Source: Saccopteryx bilineata (Eukaryota > Chordata > Mammalia > Chiroptera > Emballonuridae). Taken from it: a stretch of DNA of 64,000 nucleotides. The translations under genes were made by a program, and so were the position numbers. The stretch spans positions 167,946,140 through 168,010,139 of the forward strand of contig NC_089493.1 in the NCBI RefSeq assembly GCF_036850765.1. Reading direction: 5' to 3'. Numbering within the stretch: the first letter of the stretch is position 1; every line of letters begins with the position of its first letter. This document shows, piece by piece, positions 34,024-43,794 of the stretch. The notes under the pieces are model-generated. The model was not told the DNA's origin. It saw nothing but the letters and a program-made list of their open reading frames with translations, and did no database searches.

Positions 34024-34187
34024 TGCCCTGACTAGATAGCTTTGTTAGTTAGAGCATCGCCCCGGTGTGCAAAGGTTGCAGGTTTGATCCCCATTCAGGG
34101 CACATACAGGAACAGATCGATGTTTTTGTCTGTCTGTCTGTATCTCTCTCCCTCCCTCTATCTCTAAAATCAATAAATAAAAATTTA
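34024..34187 (+). mobile_element. Type D SINE
   Basis: GCCCTGACTAGATAGCTTTG, GTTAGAGCATCGCCCCGG, a B box AGGTTTGATCCCC, CAGGGCACATACAGGAACAG and the tail AAATCAATAAATAAA. About 164 bp. No TSD was clear. Confidence 0.88.
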
Positions 34188-35359
34188 CAAAGAGTTTGAC
34201 ATGCTGACACAGGAGCCTTCACATGGCAATGAAGACCTGGAACACCGTGGTTGGATGCTAGGTTGGACAAACAGTGGTCAGTCACGTAGAAATAGGAAAA
34301 TACAGAGACTAGGAGCTAAGTGTAGTAAACTGGGGGACACTTAGCAAACTTGCTTGTCTAGATTCTCCTTGGTGTCCCTCTGACTTGAAGATGCTTGTTT
34401 CCTCTGAATACACGCGAGGGCCTTATGACCTGCCTTAGGGAAATGGGGGGAGGTCAGAGTGACCTTCCTGCTTTTGTTATTCCTCAGACTCCTGCAGCTG
34501 AGAATGTCCACTATGTCAAGGTGCCATATTTTGGGGTAGCATGTCCTGAACCCCATCATGAGTCAGAAACAGTTCCTGTTCTCTTCACATGTATTCTTGC
34601 AGTGTTTCTAGACAGAGGATGCAGCCACTTTGCAGTAACAAATATTTAAAACAAAGCAACTCAGCCTCCCACCTTGCTGTCAATACATGAAAATAAACTC
34701 TGGTTGTGAAATTCGATGCATATTTGGTCTGAGGCTAAATTATAAAACAGTTTTATGGGCCCCCGTGCAGGCTAAAAATAAACGCACAAATGAAAGTACA
34801 CACAACTTCGGGAACACAAGCAACTAATGAGGGCCCCAGGGGAAGCGCCCTCCCTCTGAAGCCCACAGGTCCCTTGCGGGGTCCTGGTCAGGGAGGACTG
34901 GCAGGCGGCAGGAAGGAGGGGCCGCTGCTGCTTCAGGGAGACATGACAACTGAAGCCAGAAGGGGAAGGAAGTGGGAGGAGAGGCCAGAGCAGAGGGCCA
35001 TAATTTCATTATGAATTCCTGCCTATTCTGAGCAGATTGTCCCCAAATTTGTCATTAAACGTGCAATTTCCTTTATGAAAACTGTCTTTGCAAGGACCTC
35101 AGGAAAGATGATGAGAACGGGAAGTGGGGTATCCAATTATTTGTGTTGTTAATGAACTTTATTCTGTGTTCATTGTTTATGAATTCTGCGTTCTGGCCTA
35201 TCTTTGTTTAGTAATAAAAGTTAGTATTACTTTTTGTTCCTTTGTTTGTGCATTTGTCTAATGGATGTTTATGGATTGCCCCTATTTCGGGACACTGGAC
35301 ATGCCAAGAAGGTCCTAGTTACTACTCTCTCCTGCGTAAGCTCTATCAAGAGAGGCAGA
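34188..35359. other. Unique block, candidate conserved regulatory DNA
   Basis: No repeat is recognised. The block mixes GC-rich sequence (34850-34990) with AT-rich, motif-dense sequence (34690-34790 and 34995-35100) including ATAATTTCATTAT at 35000-35012, which holds homeodomain-type TAAT cores on both strands. This texture is common in conserved enhancers, but conservation cannot be tested here. No frame looks coding. Confidence 0.4.
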
Positions 35360-35560
35360 CATTAAGGATCTAATTACAGACTGAAGCTATATGGTTATCA
35401 GGTCGATGTGTGCTATGATGAGATGAAAGCAGGTAACAGGAGGAGCTGACTGTGTCCAGAGGGTCAGAGAAGGCTCACCTGAGGAAGTGACATTCAAGCT
35501 AAAACCAAGGATGACTAGGTAAAGGGACAAGGGAGAGAGAAAGAAAGAAGAAAAAGCATT
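35360..35560 (-). mobile_element. L2 fragment, antisense
   Basis: AGAAGGCTCACCTGAGGAAG, TGACATTCAAGCTAAAACCA and AGCATTCAGATGCAAGAAAT match the complement of the L2 3' region. Decayed. Confidence 0.6.
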
Positions 35561-35721
35561 CAGATGCAAGAAATGGACGTGAAAAGCTGTGGAGCGGTTT
35601 CTAAACATGGTTTATCTTTGCTTTTCTCTCCATCTTTATACGGACCCCAGGAGAGTTTTTCTAAGTGTGGTCTGTGAGCCATGACATCAGTCTCTTGGAA
35701 GCATGTTAAAATTCAGATTCC

Positions 35722-36062
35722 AGAGGTCCCGGGTGCGATTCCCGGCCAGGGCACACAGGAGAAGCGCCCATCTGCTTCTCCACCCCTCCCCCTCTCCTTC
35801 CTCTGTCTCTCTCTTCCCCTCCCACAGCCGCAGCCGAGGCTCCATTGGAGCAAAGATGGCCCGGGCGCTGGGGATGGCTTCTTGGCCTCTGCCCCAGGCG
35901 CTAGAGTGGCCCTGGTAGCAACAGAGCGACGCCCCGGAGGGGCAGAGCATCGCCCCTTGGTGGGCAGAGCCCCCCCTGGTGGGCATGCCGGTGGATCCTG
36001 GTCCGGCGCATGCGGGAGTCTGTCTGACTGTCTCTCCCTGTTTCCAGCTTCAGGGAAAAAAA
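35722..36062 (+). mobile_element. 5'-truncated type A SINE
   Basis: Begins at AGAGGTCCCGGGTGCGATTC, so the first ~45 bases with the A box are missing; the rest of the body is complete through CTTCAGGGAAAAA. TSD AAATTCAGATTCC occurs at 35708-35720/21 and 36063-36075, directly at the truncation, so the loss occurred during integration. Without an A box it could not be a source copy. Confidence 0.93.
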
Positions 36063-36169
36063 AAATTCAGATTCCTGAGCGTCACAGCAGGCCACTAAGT
36101 CAGAATCTCTGGAAGCAGGATCTAGCAATCTGCACTTTAAATTCTACACACACACACACACACAAAGAG

Positions 36170-36359
36170 GTGTTTTTTTTTTAAGTTGATTTTAGAGAGA
36201 GAGAAAGAGGGAGAGAGAGAGAGAAACATCGATTTGTTGTTTCACTTATTTATGTATTCATTGGTTGGTTCTTATATGTGCCCTCGTCAGAGATCAAACC
36301 CACAAACCTTGGCAACCTTGGCAAATTGCTCTAACCAATTGAGCCACCCAGGTATGGCC
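36170..36359 (-). mobile_element. Type D SINE
   Basis: TTTTAAGTTGATTTTAGAGA, purine tract, GAAACATCGATTTGTTG, TTCATTGGTTGGTTCTTATA, GAGATCAAACCCACAAACC and an end like CCACCCAGGTATGGCC. A small internal duplication, CCTTGGCAA, is present. A (CA)n run at ~36149-36166 precedes it. Confidence 0.87.
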
Positions 36360-36612
36360 TCCCAGGTGATTCTTACACAAACCCAGTTTGACTTCAGAGG
36401 CACTTCCTTGTAGTAGAGGGAGCTTTATAATGCTGGCAAAGGCTTCTGCTTCTGATACCCTTCAATCCCTACTACCATCTTCTATCAGTGTTTTTCAACC
36501 ACCAGTCGGGGACTGGTCTGCCAGAAAATTCATGCTGGTCCACAAAAGAGTTTACCATCCTGATGTATGAAGGTTATAAACCATGTGATCTTAATCAAAT
36601 TCACTTATCTTA

Positions 36613-37296
36613 GGGCCTAATATCCAAAATATACAAAGAACTCATAAAACTCAACAACAAACAAACAATCCAATAAAAAAATGGGAAGAGGACATGAACA
36701 GACACTTCTCCCAGGAAGAAATACAAATGGCCAACAGATATATGAAAAGATGCTCATCTTTGTTAGTTGTTAGAGAAATGCAAATCAAAACTGCAATGAG
36801 ATACCACCTCACACCTGTTAGATTAGCTATTATTAACAAGACAGGTAATAGCAAATGTTGGAGAGGCTGTGGAGAAAAAGGAACCCTCATTCACTGTTGG
36901 TGGGAATGTAAAGTAGTACAACCATTATGGAAGAAAGTATGGTGGTTCCTCAAAAAACTGAAAACAGAATTACCTTATGACCCAGCAATCCCTCTACTGG
37001 GTATATACCCCAAAAACTCAGAAACATTGATACGCAAAGACACATGCAGCCCCATGTTCATTTCAGCATTGTTCACAGTGGCCAGGACATGGAAACAACC
37101 AAAAAGCCCGTCAATAGATGACTGGATAAAGAAGATGTGGCACATATACATTATGGAATACTATTCAGCCATAAGAAATGATGACATCGGATCATTTACA
37201 GCAAAATGGTGGGATCTTGATAACATTATACGGAGTGAAATAAGTAAATCAGAAAAAACCAGGAACTGCATTATTCCATACGTAGGTGGGACATAA
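36613..37296 (+). pseudogene. L1 ORF2 C-terminal fragment, 227 codons open
   Basis: The frame is open from the truncation point to TAA at 37294-37296, with the first in-frame Met at 36694. In L1, ORF2 encodes the endonuclease/reverse transcriptase used in retrotransposition. Only the C-terminal domain remains. Counting from 36613, it has the cysteine-rich motif C82-x3-C86-x7-H94-x4-C99 (CWRGCG...HCWWEC), then [15 protein letters not shown] and [13 protein letters not shown], all typical of mammalian L1. Endonuclease and reverse-transcriptase domains are absent, so it cannot act alone. No promoter is evident; it is dead on arrival but unbroken by stops. Confidence 0.95.
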
Positions 37297-37538
37297 AAGT
37301 GAAACTAAGAGACATTGATAAGAGTGTGGTGGTTACAGGGGGGAGGGGGGAGAGGGAGAGAGAAAGGGGGAGGCGGAGGGGCACAAAGAAAACTAGATAG
37401 AAGGTGACAGAGGACAATCTGACTTTGGGTGATGGGTATGCAACATAAGTGAACGACAAGATAACCTGGAGTTTTTATCTTTGAATATATGTATCCTGAT
37501 TTATTGATGTCGCCCCATTAAAAATAAAATTATTAAAA
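36613..37538 (+). mobile_element. Young 5'-truncated L1 LINE (926 bp)
   Basis: Starts within ORF2 and runs through the ORF2 stop, a short 3' UTR with a G-rich tract (37338-37381) and an AT-rich tail. Bounded by a perfect 16-bp TSD, AAATTCACTTATCTTA, at 36597-36612 and 37539-37554. The intact frame and perfect TSD suggest recent insertion. It splits a hAT element, giving the order hAT then L1. Confidence 0.96.
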
Positions 37539-37649
37539 AAATTCACTTATCTTATGCTCAGGGTGATCTCTGCCTTAATGATCCCCTAAATAATTTACAT
37601 TGACTGATCCCCAAGTGTAAAAAGGTTGAAAAAAACACTGCCTTTTATG

Positions 37650-37930
37650 GTAAACATGCTAAGTATCATGGTTCCACTTTTACAGATGACATAACTGAGA
37701 CCCGGAAAGGGGAAAGGATTTACCCACTAATCACCATGTCTCAGGGGGGATGACAATGACCACACCTACTTTACAAATGTGATGCAATATATCCAGGAGT
37801 GGCTAGCTAGCTTGAAGGCATACTTATGTGTTCCTCACAGCAATTGTTCTTGCCATAATGTTACCCAGTGGTTCAGCAGTCTGCAGTCAGATGGGCCTGG
37901 AGTCTAGTCCCAGCTCTGCTACTGATAGGA
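37650..37930. repeat. MIR remnants
   Basis: GATGACATAACTGAGACCCG followed by GATTTACCCACTAATCACC reads as antisense MIR (37683-37735), and AGATGGGCCTGGAGTCTAGT, CCCAGCTCTGCTACTGATAG as sense MIR (37870-37930). Both short. Confidence 0.6.
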
Positions 37931-38318
37931 GTCTCCTCTTCTACTTGGTTTCGCTTTCTGTCCTTTCCATTACCCATGATCACCTGCAGTCTGATAATAT
38001 TAAGTTACAAAATTCCAGAAATAAACAATTCATAAGTTTTTAGACCGTGGACTGTTCTGAGCAGCATGATGAAATTTTGTGCATTCTGGCCTGTCCTGAC
38101 TGTTCCCTTTGTCCAGAGTCTCCATCCACACGGAATACACCACCTCTCTGTTAGTTGCTGAGTAGTTGTCTCCGTTAGACTGACAGTCGTGGTGTCACAG
38201 TGCTTCTGTCCAGTCACCCTTCCTTTACTCCATAATGACCCCAAAGCACAAGGGTAGTAATGCTGTCAATTGAATATGCCAAAGGGAAGCCATGAAGTGC
38301 TTCCTTTAAGCGAAAAGG
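37931..38318. other. Unique stretch
   Basis: No repeat or gene recognised; a short TTAG-rich unique segment. Confidence 0.4.
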
Positions 38319-38327
38319 TGAATGTTC

Positions 38328-38691
38328 TTTTTTTTTTCTTTTTTAGTGAGAGGAGGGGAGGCAGAGACAGACTCCCACATGTACCCCAACCAGGATCCAC
38401 CCACAAGCCCACTAAGGGGTGATGCTCTGTCCATCTGGGGCCCTTGCTCCATTACAACCAGAGTCATTTTTTAACGCCTGAGGCTGAGGCCATGGAACCA
38501 TCCTCAGTGCCCAGGTCAACTCATTCTAATCAAGGCTTGGCTGCAGGAGGGGAGGAGAAGAGAGAGAGAAGTGAGAGGGGGAGGGGTGGAGAAGCAGATG
38601 GGTGCTTCTTCTGTGTGCCCTGGCCGGGTATCAAACCCAGGACTTCCACACTCGGGCCAACACTCTACCACTGAGCCGAACGGCCAGGGCC
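38328..38691 (-). mobile_element. Type A SINE, older branch
   Basis: Complement with AGACTCCCACATGTACCCCA, ACCAGGATCCACCCACAAGC, GAGGCCATGGAACCATCCTC, GGTGGAGAAGCAGATGGGTG, and end CCGAACGGCCAGGGCC. TSD-like TGAATGTTC (38319-38327) and TGATTGTTC (38692-38700), 8 of 9 identical. Many CpGs have decayed to TG/CA. Confidence 0.9.
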
Positions 38692-38819
38692 TGATTGTTC
38701 CTGACTATAAGGGAAGAAAATAATCTTATGCTGACTTTGCTAAGATCTATGTTAAGAATAAATCTTTTACTTGGAAAATTATGAAGAAGGAGAAGAAATT
38801 AATGCTTGTTTGTTGTCAT

Positions 38820-39113
38820 ACTTAAAGCTAAAAGAGTTATGGCCACAATGCATGATAAGTACTTAGATATTTTGAAAGAGAGAGAACACATTTATGTAAC
38901 TTTTATTATCATAGATTGTTATAATTATTCTACTTTATTATTAGTTAGTGTCAAACTCTTTCTGTGCCTAATTTCCAAATTAAACTTTATCATAGGTATA
39001 TATGTATACAGTAAAAAAGGTAGTACATATAGGGTTCAGTACTATTCATGGTTTCAGATATCCATTGGGGATCCTGGAATATATCCTCTGTGGGCAAGTA
39101 GGGACTATTGTAC
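38820..39113 (+). mobile_element. Tigger1/MER2-like DNA transposon 3' end
   Basis: The order TTTTGAAAGAGAGAGAACAC, ACTTTTATTATCATAGATTG, TTAAACTTTATCATAGGTAT, ACATATAGGGTTCAGTACTA, then a right terminus like GGGACTATTGTACT matches the end of Tigger1 (pogo/Tc1-mariner group). The left portion and the transposase are missing. Confidence 0.82.
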
Positions 39114-39300
39114 TGGCTGTGTGACTTTGAACAGGTTACACAACCACTCTGTATCTTATTTACCTCATTTAGTAAGTAGGGATAAATAATAAGACCCACA
39201 TCATTGAGTTATTATAAAGTGAAGGTCTTACTGCATATAAAACACCAAGACCTTTGGCACACACATTGAGTACTAAAAAGTGGAAGTTGTTACTCCTATA
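39114..39300 (+). mobile_element. MIR SINE fragment
   Basis: CTGTGTGACTTTGAACAGGT, TACACAACCACTCTGTATCT and CCCACATCATTGAGTTATTA match MIR core and 3' half. It directly abuts Tigger1. Confidence 0.75.
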
Positions 39301-39688
39301 ATATTTAGGACATACTGAATATACAGTAGCATTGCCAACTAACTGAAACCCAGCTAAAAATCACAAGAGATGTTACACATGAGTGGTTTAAATAAATGCT
39401 ATGAATCATTTAGGCAAAAACATTTGAGACAACCTGGTTTCAATGAGCACATCTAGCACCCAAATCTTGGTTTATAAGTATAAATTCTCACTAAGAGAAA
39501 CCAGGTTTCCTTGGAGAAATGCTGATTTAAGTTCCAGAGAAGGGAAAATACAAGGTTAATACGAAGCATTTTATTGTGTCATCAGGTAATGAAGTGTTTA
39601 AAGACTGATGGGGACATGTTGAAAAGACTGATGAGCTGGCCTAAACTCTCTTCCACTTCTCAAATTTTGGACTGGTTGAGCATTAAAA
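39301..39688. other. Unique stretch
   Basis: No repeat or gene recognised; AT-rich. Confidence 0.4.
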
Positions 39689-39728
39689 TAATAATAATAA
39701 TAATAGTGATAATAATAATAACAATAAT
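39689..39728. repeat. (AAT)n microsatellite
   Basis: AATAATAATAATAATAAT followed by imperfect AAT/GAT/AAC units. Confidence 0.9.
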
Positions 39729-39807
39729 GACAGTGATGTTGATCATAACACACTGAGTAAAAAAAATAAATTCATGAGTTTATTGTTGTGATGTAAAAGA
39801 TGGGCTA

Positions 39808-39970
39808 TGCATTGGCCAGAGAGCTTGGTTGGTTAGAGCGTTGTCCTGATACACAAAGGTTGGCAGTTTGATTCCTTGTCAGGAAACATACAGAAACAGA
39901 TCAGTGTTTCTATCTTTCTCTCTCAAAAAAAAAATCAATCAATAACTTTTTAAAAAAAATGAAAATAAAT
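39808..39970 (+). mobile_element. Type D SINE (first of a pair)
   Basis: Head near ATTGGCCAGAGAGCTTGG, GTTAGAGCGTTGTCCTG, GTTTGATTCCTTGTCAGGAA and a tail AAATCAATCAATAAC. Perfect 13-bp TSD AAAAGATGGGCTA at 39795-39807 and 39971-39983. A second SINE starts at the end of the downstream TSD copy. Confidence 0.92.
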
Positions 39971-39983
39971 AAAAGATGGGCTA

Positions 39984-40151
39984 GCCCTGGCCTGGTAGCT
40001 CAGTTGTCCCGATACGCCAAGGTCATGGGTTCATTACCCAGTCAGGGCACATACAAGAATCAACCAGTGAATGCATAAATAAGTGGAACAACAAATTGAT
40101 GTTTCTCTCTCTAAAATCAATATATATATTGATTATATATATATATATTTA
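39984..40151 (+). mobile_element. Type D SINE (second of a pair, same target)
   Basis: GCCCTGGCCTGGTAGCTCAG, TGGGTTCATTACCCAGTCAG, GAATCAACCAGTGAATGCAT, AACAAATTGATGTTTCTC and an AT-rich tail. Upstream flank AAAAGATGGGCTA; downstream TTGGTGGGCTAG (40153-40162) retains the GGGCTA part. Hence two integrations used one site. Confidence 0.88.
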
Positions 40152-40164
40152 TTGGTGGGCTAGA

Positions 40165-40785
40165 GCAGTAAAAGGTTTTATTTAAAAAAAAATGTCAGCA
40201 ACATCTATGGAAAGAATTATAGAGTTGGAAAAGTCAGAAAATTACTGTTTTGTAACAACATGGTAATAATAAATTGAGGCAAGGATCATCATTGAAAGCT
40301 AAAACCTTCTGTTGAGGGCTATTGGGAAACAAGATAGTCATACAGTCTTAAAGATCACTTATATTACTTATTTTAAATTATATAAAGAGAAAAGTGTGTC
40401 TTTCCTATAGGGAGATCTGTAAATATCATCTAATCAAATGACCAAATTTAGCATCACCAATTATGAGACAAACTAATATTATGTGCTTCTGATGTGATGT
40501 GACAGAAAATATACAGCCTCACCCATGTGGTGCTATTGCCAAAATTATCTAATTTGAATCAAATTATAGGAAACAATCAGACAAGTCCACAAGGACATTC
40601 TCCAAGACAATCAACCTGTACTCTTCAAAAATTTTCCTGTTGTAAAAGATAAAAAGAAAAAGGTATAAATGTTCTAGAATTAATATTTTAGAATTTAGAT
40701 GAAAGAAAACTAAAGACATGACAATTAAATGCAGTGTATAGTCTTTGATTGGATCCTGTTTTTTTTTAAAAAAAAAAACCACAAA
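40165..40785. other. Unique stretch
   Basis: No repeat recognised apart from a T9A11 run at 40760-40779. AT-rich. Confidence 0.4.
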
Positions 40786-40790
40786 AAACT

Positions 40791-41230
40791 ATGAAACAAC
40801 AATGTCCATCAACTGACAAATGGATAAACAAAGTGTGGTGTTTCCCTACAATATGGTATAATTCAGCTAGAGAAAGGAATGGAGGACTGCTACATGCTAT
40901 AATGCAAATGAACCTTGAAAGCATTATGCCAAGAGAAAGAAGGCATATGCAACAGGCCAGGGATTTTGTGATTCCATTTCTATGAAAATTTCAGAATAAG
41001 CAAATCCATAAGGATACAAAGTAGACTACCGGTTGCCAATGGCTGGGGGGGTGGGGGAGGGAGTGACGGCCAACCAGGACTGGTTTTCTTTTTGGATGAT
41101 GAAAATGTTCTGGAATTAAGTGGTGGTGGTGGTGGTGGGTTACACAACCCTGTGACCATATTAAAAACCTGAATTATATACTTTAAGAGTGAATTTTATG
41201 ATATGTGGATTATATCTCAATTTACAAAGC
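40791..41230 (+). mobile_element. L1 LINE 3' end
   Basis: ATGTCCATCAACTGACAAAT, GATAAACAAAGTGTGGTGTT, TTATGCCAAGAGAAAGAAGG, CTACCGGTTGCCAATGGCTG and ATTATATCTCAATTTACAAA are the standard order for the ORF2 end and 3' UTR of an older L1. Includes a (GTG)n run at ~41121-41138. Degenerate, no open ORF2. Confidence 0.85.
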
Positions 41231-41297
41231 TGTGAAGATATTGGCACAGTTGGGGAAATCTGAATATGAGCGAGCTATCAGATAATACTTCAGTTTT

Positions 41298-41682
41298 TTT
41301 GTTGTTTTGTTTTTTTTTTGTATTTTTCTGAAGTTGGAAACCGGGATGGAGTCAGACAGACTCCTGCATGCGCCCGACTGGGATCCACCCAGCATGCCCA
41401 CCAGGGGGCAATGCTCTGCCCCTCTGGGGCATCGCTCTGCCGCAATCAGAGCCACTCTAGCGCCTGAGACAGAGGCCACAGAGCCATCCTCAGCGCCCCA
41501 GGGCAAACTTTGCTCCAATGGAGCCTTGACTGTGGGAGGGGAAGAGAGAGACAGAGAGGAAGGGGAGGGGGAGGGGTGGAGAAGCAGATGGGCGCTTCTC
41601 CTGTGTGCCCTGGCCAGGAATCGAACCGGGGACCTCTGCACGCCAGGCCGACACTCCACCACTGAGCCAACCGGCCAGGGCC
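41298..41682 (-). mobile_element. Full-length type A SINE
   Basis: Complement with TTTTTCTGAAGTTGGAAACC, GCCCACCAGGGGGCAATGCT, CCAGGAATCGAACCGGGG (B box), CCAACCGGCCAGGGCC. Perfect 14-bp TSD AATACTTCAGTTTT at 41284-41297 and 41683-41696. Both strands give ~210-codon frames through it; these are not genes. Confidence 0.96.
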
Positions 41683-41696
41683 AATACTTCAGTTTT

Positions 41697-43490
41697 AAAC
41701 GTCCTGGATGCCATAATAATATTATGGCTATCTCGGAGTGTGTTCTACCTTGTAGGAAGTATTTAGGGGTGTGTTCAAGTATAAAGTATTTAGAGTTAAA
41801 ATGCGTTTTACTTTCAAATGAATCAGAAAATAAGGCATTGGAAGAAAGCAAAAGTGGTAATATTGTAACGATTGGTAATCTATATCAAGGATATACCAGG
41901 AGTTTGTTGTATTATTCTTTTAATGTTTCTATAGCTTGAATTTTTTCAAACTAAAAGGACTGGAGAGAGGAGATCATTTAGTGAGTGATTTTTACACACC
42001 CATGGGGGGATGATAGATTCCTGTAGATGGTGTGACAAGGCATTAGGAGTGTTGATGTGTTGCCCTTCCTCCTTTCTGAGTGAGTCTTCCCCAGAGATTG
42101 AGTTCTGTGCTTCCCTTCAGAACTTCTCCTGGTCCCACCAGCATCAGAGACTGATGAGCAGGCTGTCTGTCTCCCAGGAAAGTCCTTCCGTACTTAAGTT
42201 TCACAGGTAAAGTAGGTGCCCCACTGTGTTGGCTGACTTGATAGCATTGGCTGGGGGAGGGGAGGGGGGTCTTAAAATTTTCCAGAGAGCTAGTGCTAAC
42301 TGGCTTGGTGAAATCCAGAGGGTGATGAGATGCAAGTCGGTTGGGGGTGAAGAGCTAGGAAGAAGAAGGAAGAAGGGGGTGAGCATGGACACCTCTATTG
42401 GGGAAGACAAATGGCAAGGCAAGGCAAGACCCAACCCTGCGTGTAGACTGAGAGCTTCCTCGTTCTGGTCCCAGCTATTCCCGCTGGTGGTTAGAAAAGG
42501 GGCTAAGGTGCTATTCTGTGTCCTCTGTTGTCCTACCTACTCAGGTTACTTTTCTCAAGCAAGGAATCAATGTCATCTGCCAGCCTCTTTTTTTTCTTCT
42601 TCTTCATCTCATTAGTTTTCCCTCAAGGATGCTAGGAAAGAGTCTGATGGAGTTGAACTAACTAGTGTTTACTTTTGGACCGAGATCGGGGTCTCAGTTT
42701 GGAGCCGGGGGTAGGGGTGTGGAAATGGCTGGGCGGCAGCAGCAGCAGCATAAGGAAGGTTTTGTGAGTCTAACTGGGTAGCTGGGGAAACTGGATTTCT
42801 GGTTCACTCCTGACCATTAGCGTCTTCTGTTTTTAAAACAGACGTGCTTCATCTTTCCCAGAGCAGGGGCCAAGGATGGGAACTCAGAATGCTAAGTCCC
42901 AGCCGGGGAAATTAAGCTGCAAGAGCTCAACGCCTAAAAAATATTGACTGTTTCTTTTTTTAAGCTAATATTCCAAATTTCTTATGAAAGTCAACTTAGA
43001 CATCCAGGACACAGGAAATAAGGCGAGAGGCTGCAGCCAGCTGCCTCAGAGGACCTGGGACACTTTCTTAATAACATCCAGATGGTTCCACAGAAATTAA
43101 CATCTTGAAAAAAAGAATCAGCTGCAGGAGAAATGAGATTCAAGTGGTTTAGGAAGGACAGCCTGGAGGAGAGTCCCAGGGGCTGAGAGTGGGTCTGAAA
43201 TAGAAATGTCTGTGGTGGGATTGCATTTCCTTCAAGACTGGAGGGGAGTGGGTGTAAAACCCTGGGCTTCCAGCAGAGCCTCTGGGATAGCAAGGGAGCC
43301 TCACAGAACTGGACCCCTGGTCACCTTAATCCATTCGCTAACCTGGCTTTGGAATAATTTTTTACATTAATCTCTTTTCTTAGGAGCGCTATTTCCCTCC
43401 CACTCTGCTGTATCTAATCAGCTCTGTAGGCCCAGGGCTTAGAGCTCACAGGGTTTTAAGGGCCTATCGTGATATTTAAAATAAAATAAA
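41697..43490. other. Unique stretch
   Basis: No repeat or gene recognised over 1.8 kb. A 129-codon plus-strand frame (42226-42615) and a 100-codon minus-strand frame (42991-43293) lack known domains. A CAG run ((GCA)4) is at ~42737-42750. Confidence 0.45.
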
Positions 43491-43495
43491 AGTAT

Positions 43496-43787
43496 GCCTG
43501 ACCAAGTGGTGACACAGTGGATAGAGTGTTGGCCTGTGATGCTGAGGACCCATGTTCGAAACCCTGAGGTCGCCGGCCTGAGTGTGGAATTATAGACATG
43601 ACCCAATGGTCGCTGGCTTGAGCAAGGGGTCATTGGCTCAGCTGGAACCCCTAGTCAAGACACATATGAGAAAGCAATCTATAACAATTTAGGAGCCACA
43701 ACTACAAGCTGATGCTTCTCACTTCTCTCCTTTTCTGTCAGTCCCTCTCTCTCTCTAAAAAAAATAATTAAATAAAAAAAGAAAAAA
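43496..43787 (+). mobile_element. Type C SINE, diverged
   Basis: GCCTGACCAAGTGGTGACAC, AGTGGATAGAGTGTTGG, TGTTCGAAACCCTGAGG, GGTCGCTGGCTTGAGCAAGG, GAGAAAGCAATCTATAAC and an A-rich tail. No clear TSD; an older copy. Confidence 0.88.
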
Positions 43788-43794
43788 TACTACA

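Larger units (their letters stand above)
35650..36410. mobile_element. MER20-like hAT remnant holding two SINEs
   Basis: Pieces 35650-35721, 36063-36169 and 36360-36410 join as a MER20-like element: TCTAAGTGTGGTCTGTGAGC, AAATTCAGATTCCTGAGCG, GTCAGAATCTCTGGAAGCAG, CAATCTGCACTTTAAATTCT and CCCAGGTGATTCTTACAC. Two separate SINEs interrupt it. Confidence 0.75.
36486..37640. mobile_element. Non-autonomous hAT transposon holding an L1
   Basis: The left terminus CAGTGTTTTTCAACCACC pairs with the right terminus, which in reverse complement is CAGTGTTTTTTTCAACC. The 8-bp flanks TCTTCTAT (36478-36485) and CCTTTTAT (37641-37648) match at 6 of 8, as expected for a hAT target duplication. Without the L1 the element is ~213 bp. 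It contains no transposase. Confidence 0.85.

Noticed and set aside
41222..41939. Overlapping ~210-codon frames on both strands
   Set aside because: Both are read through the type A SINE at 41298-41682 and its flanks.
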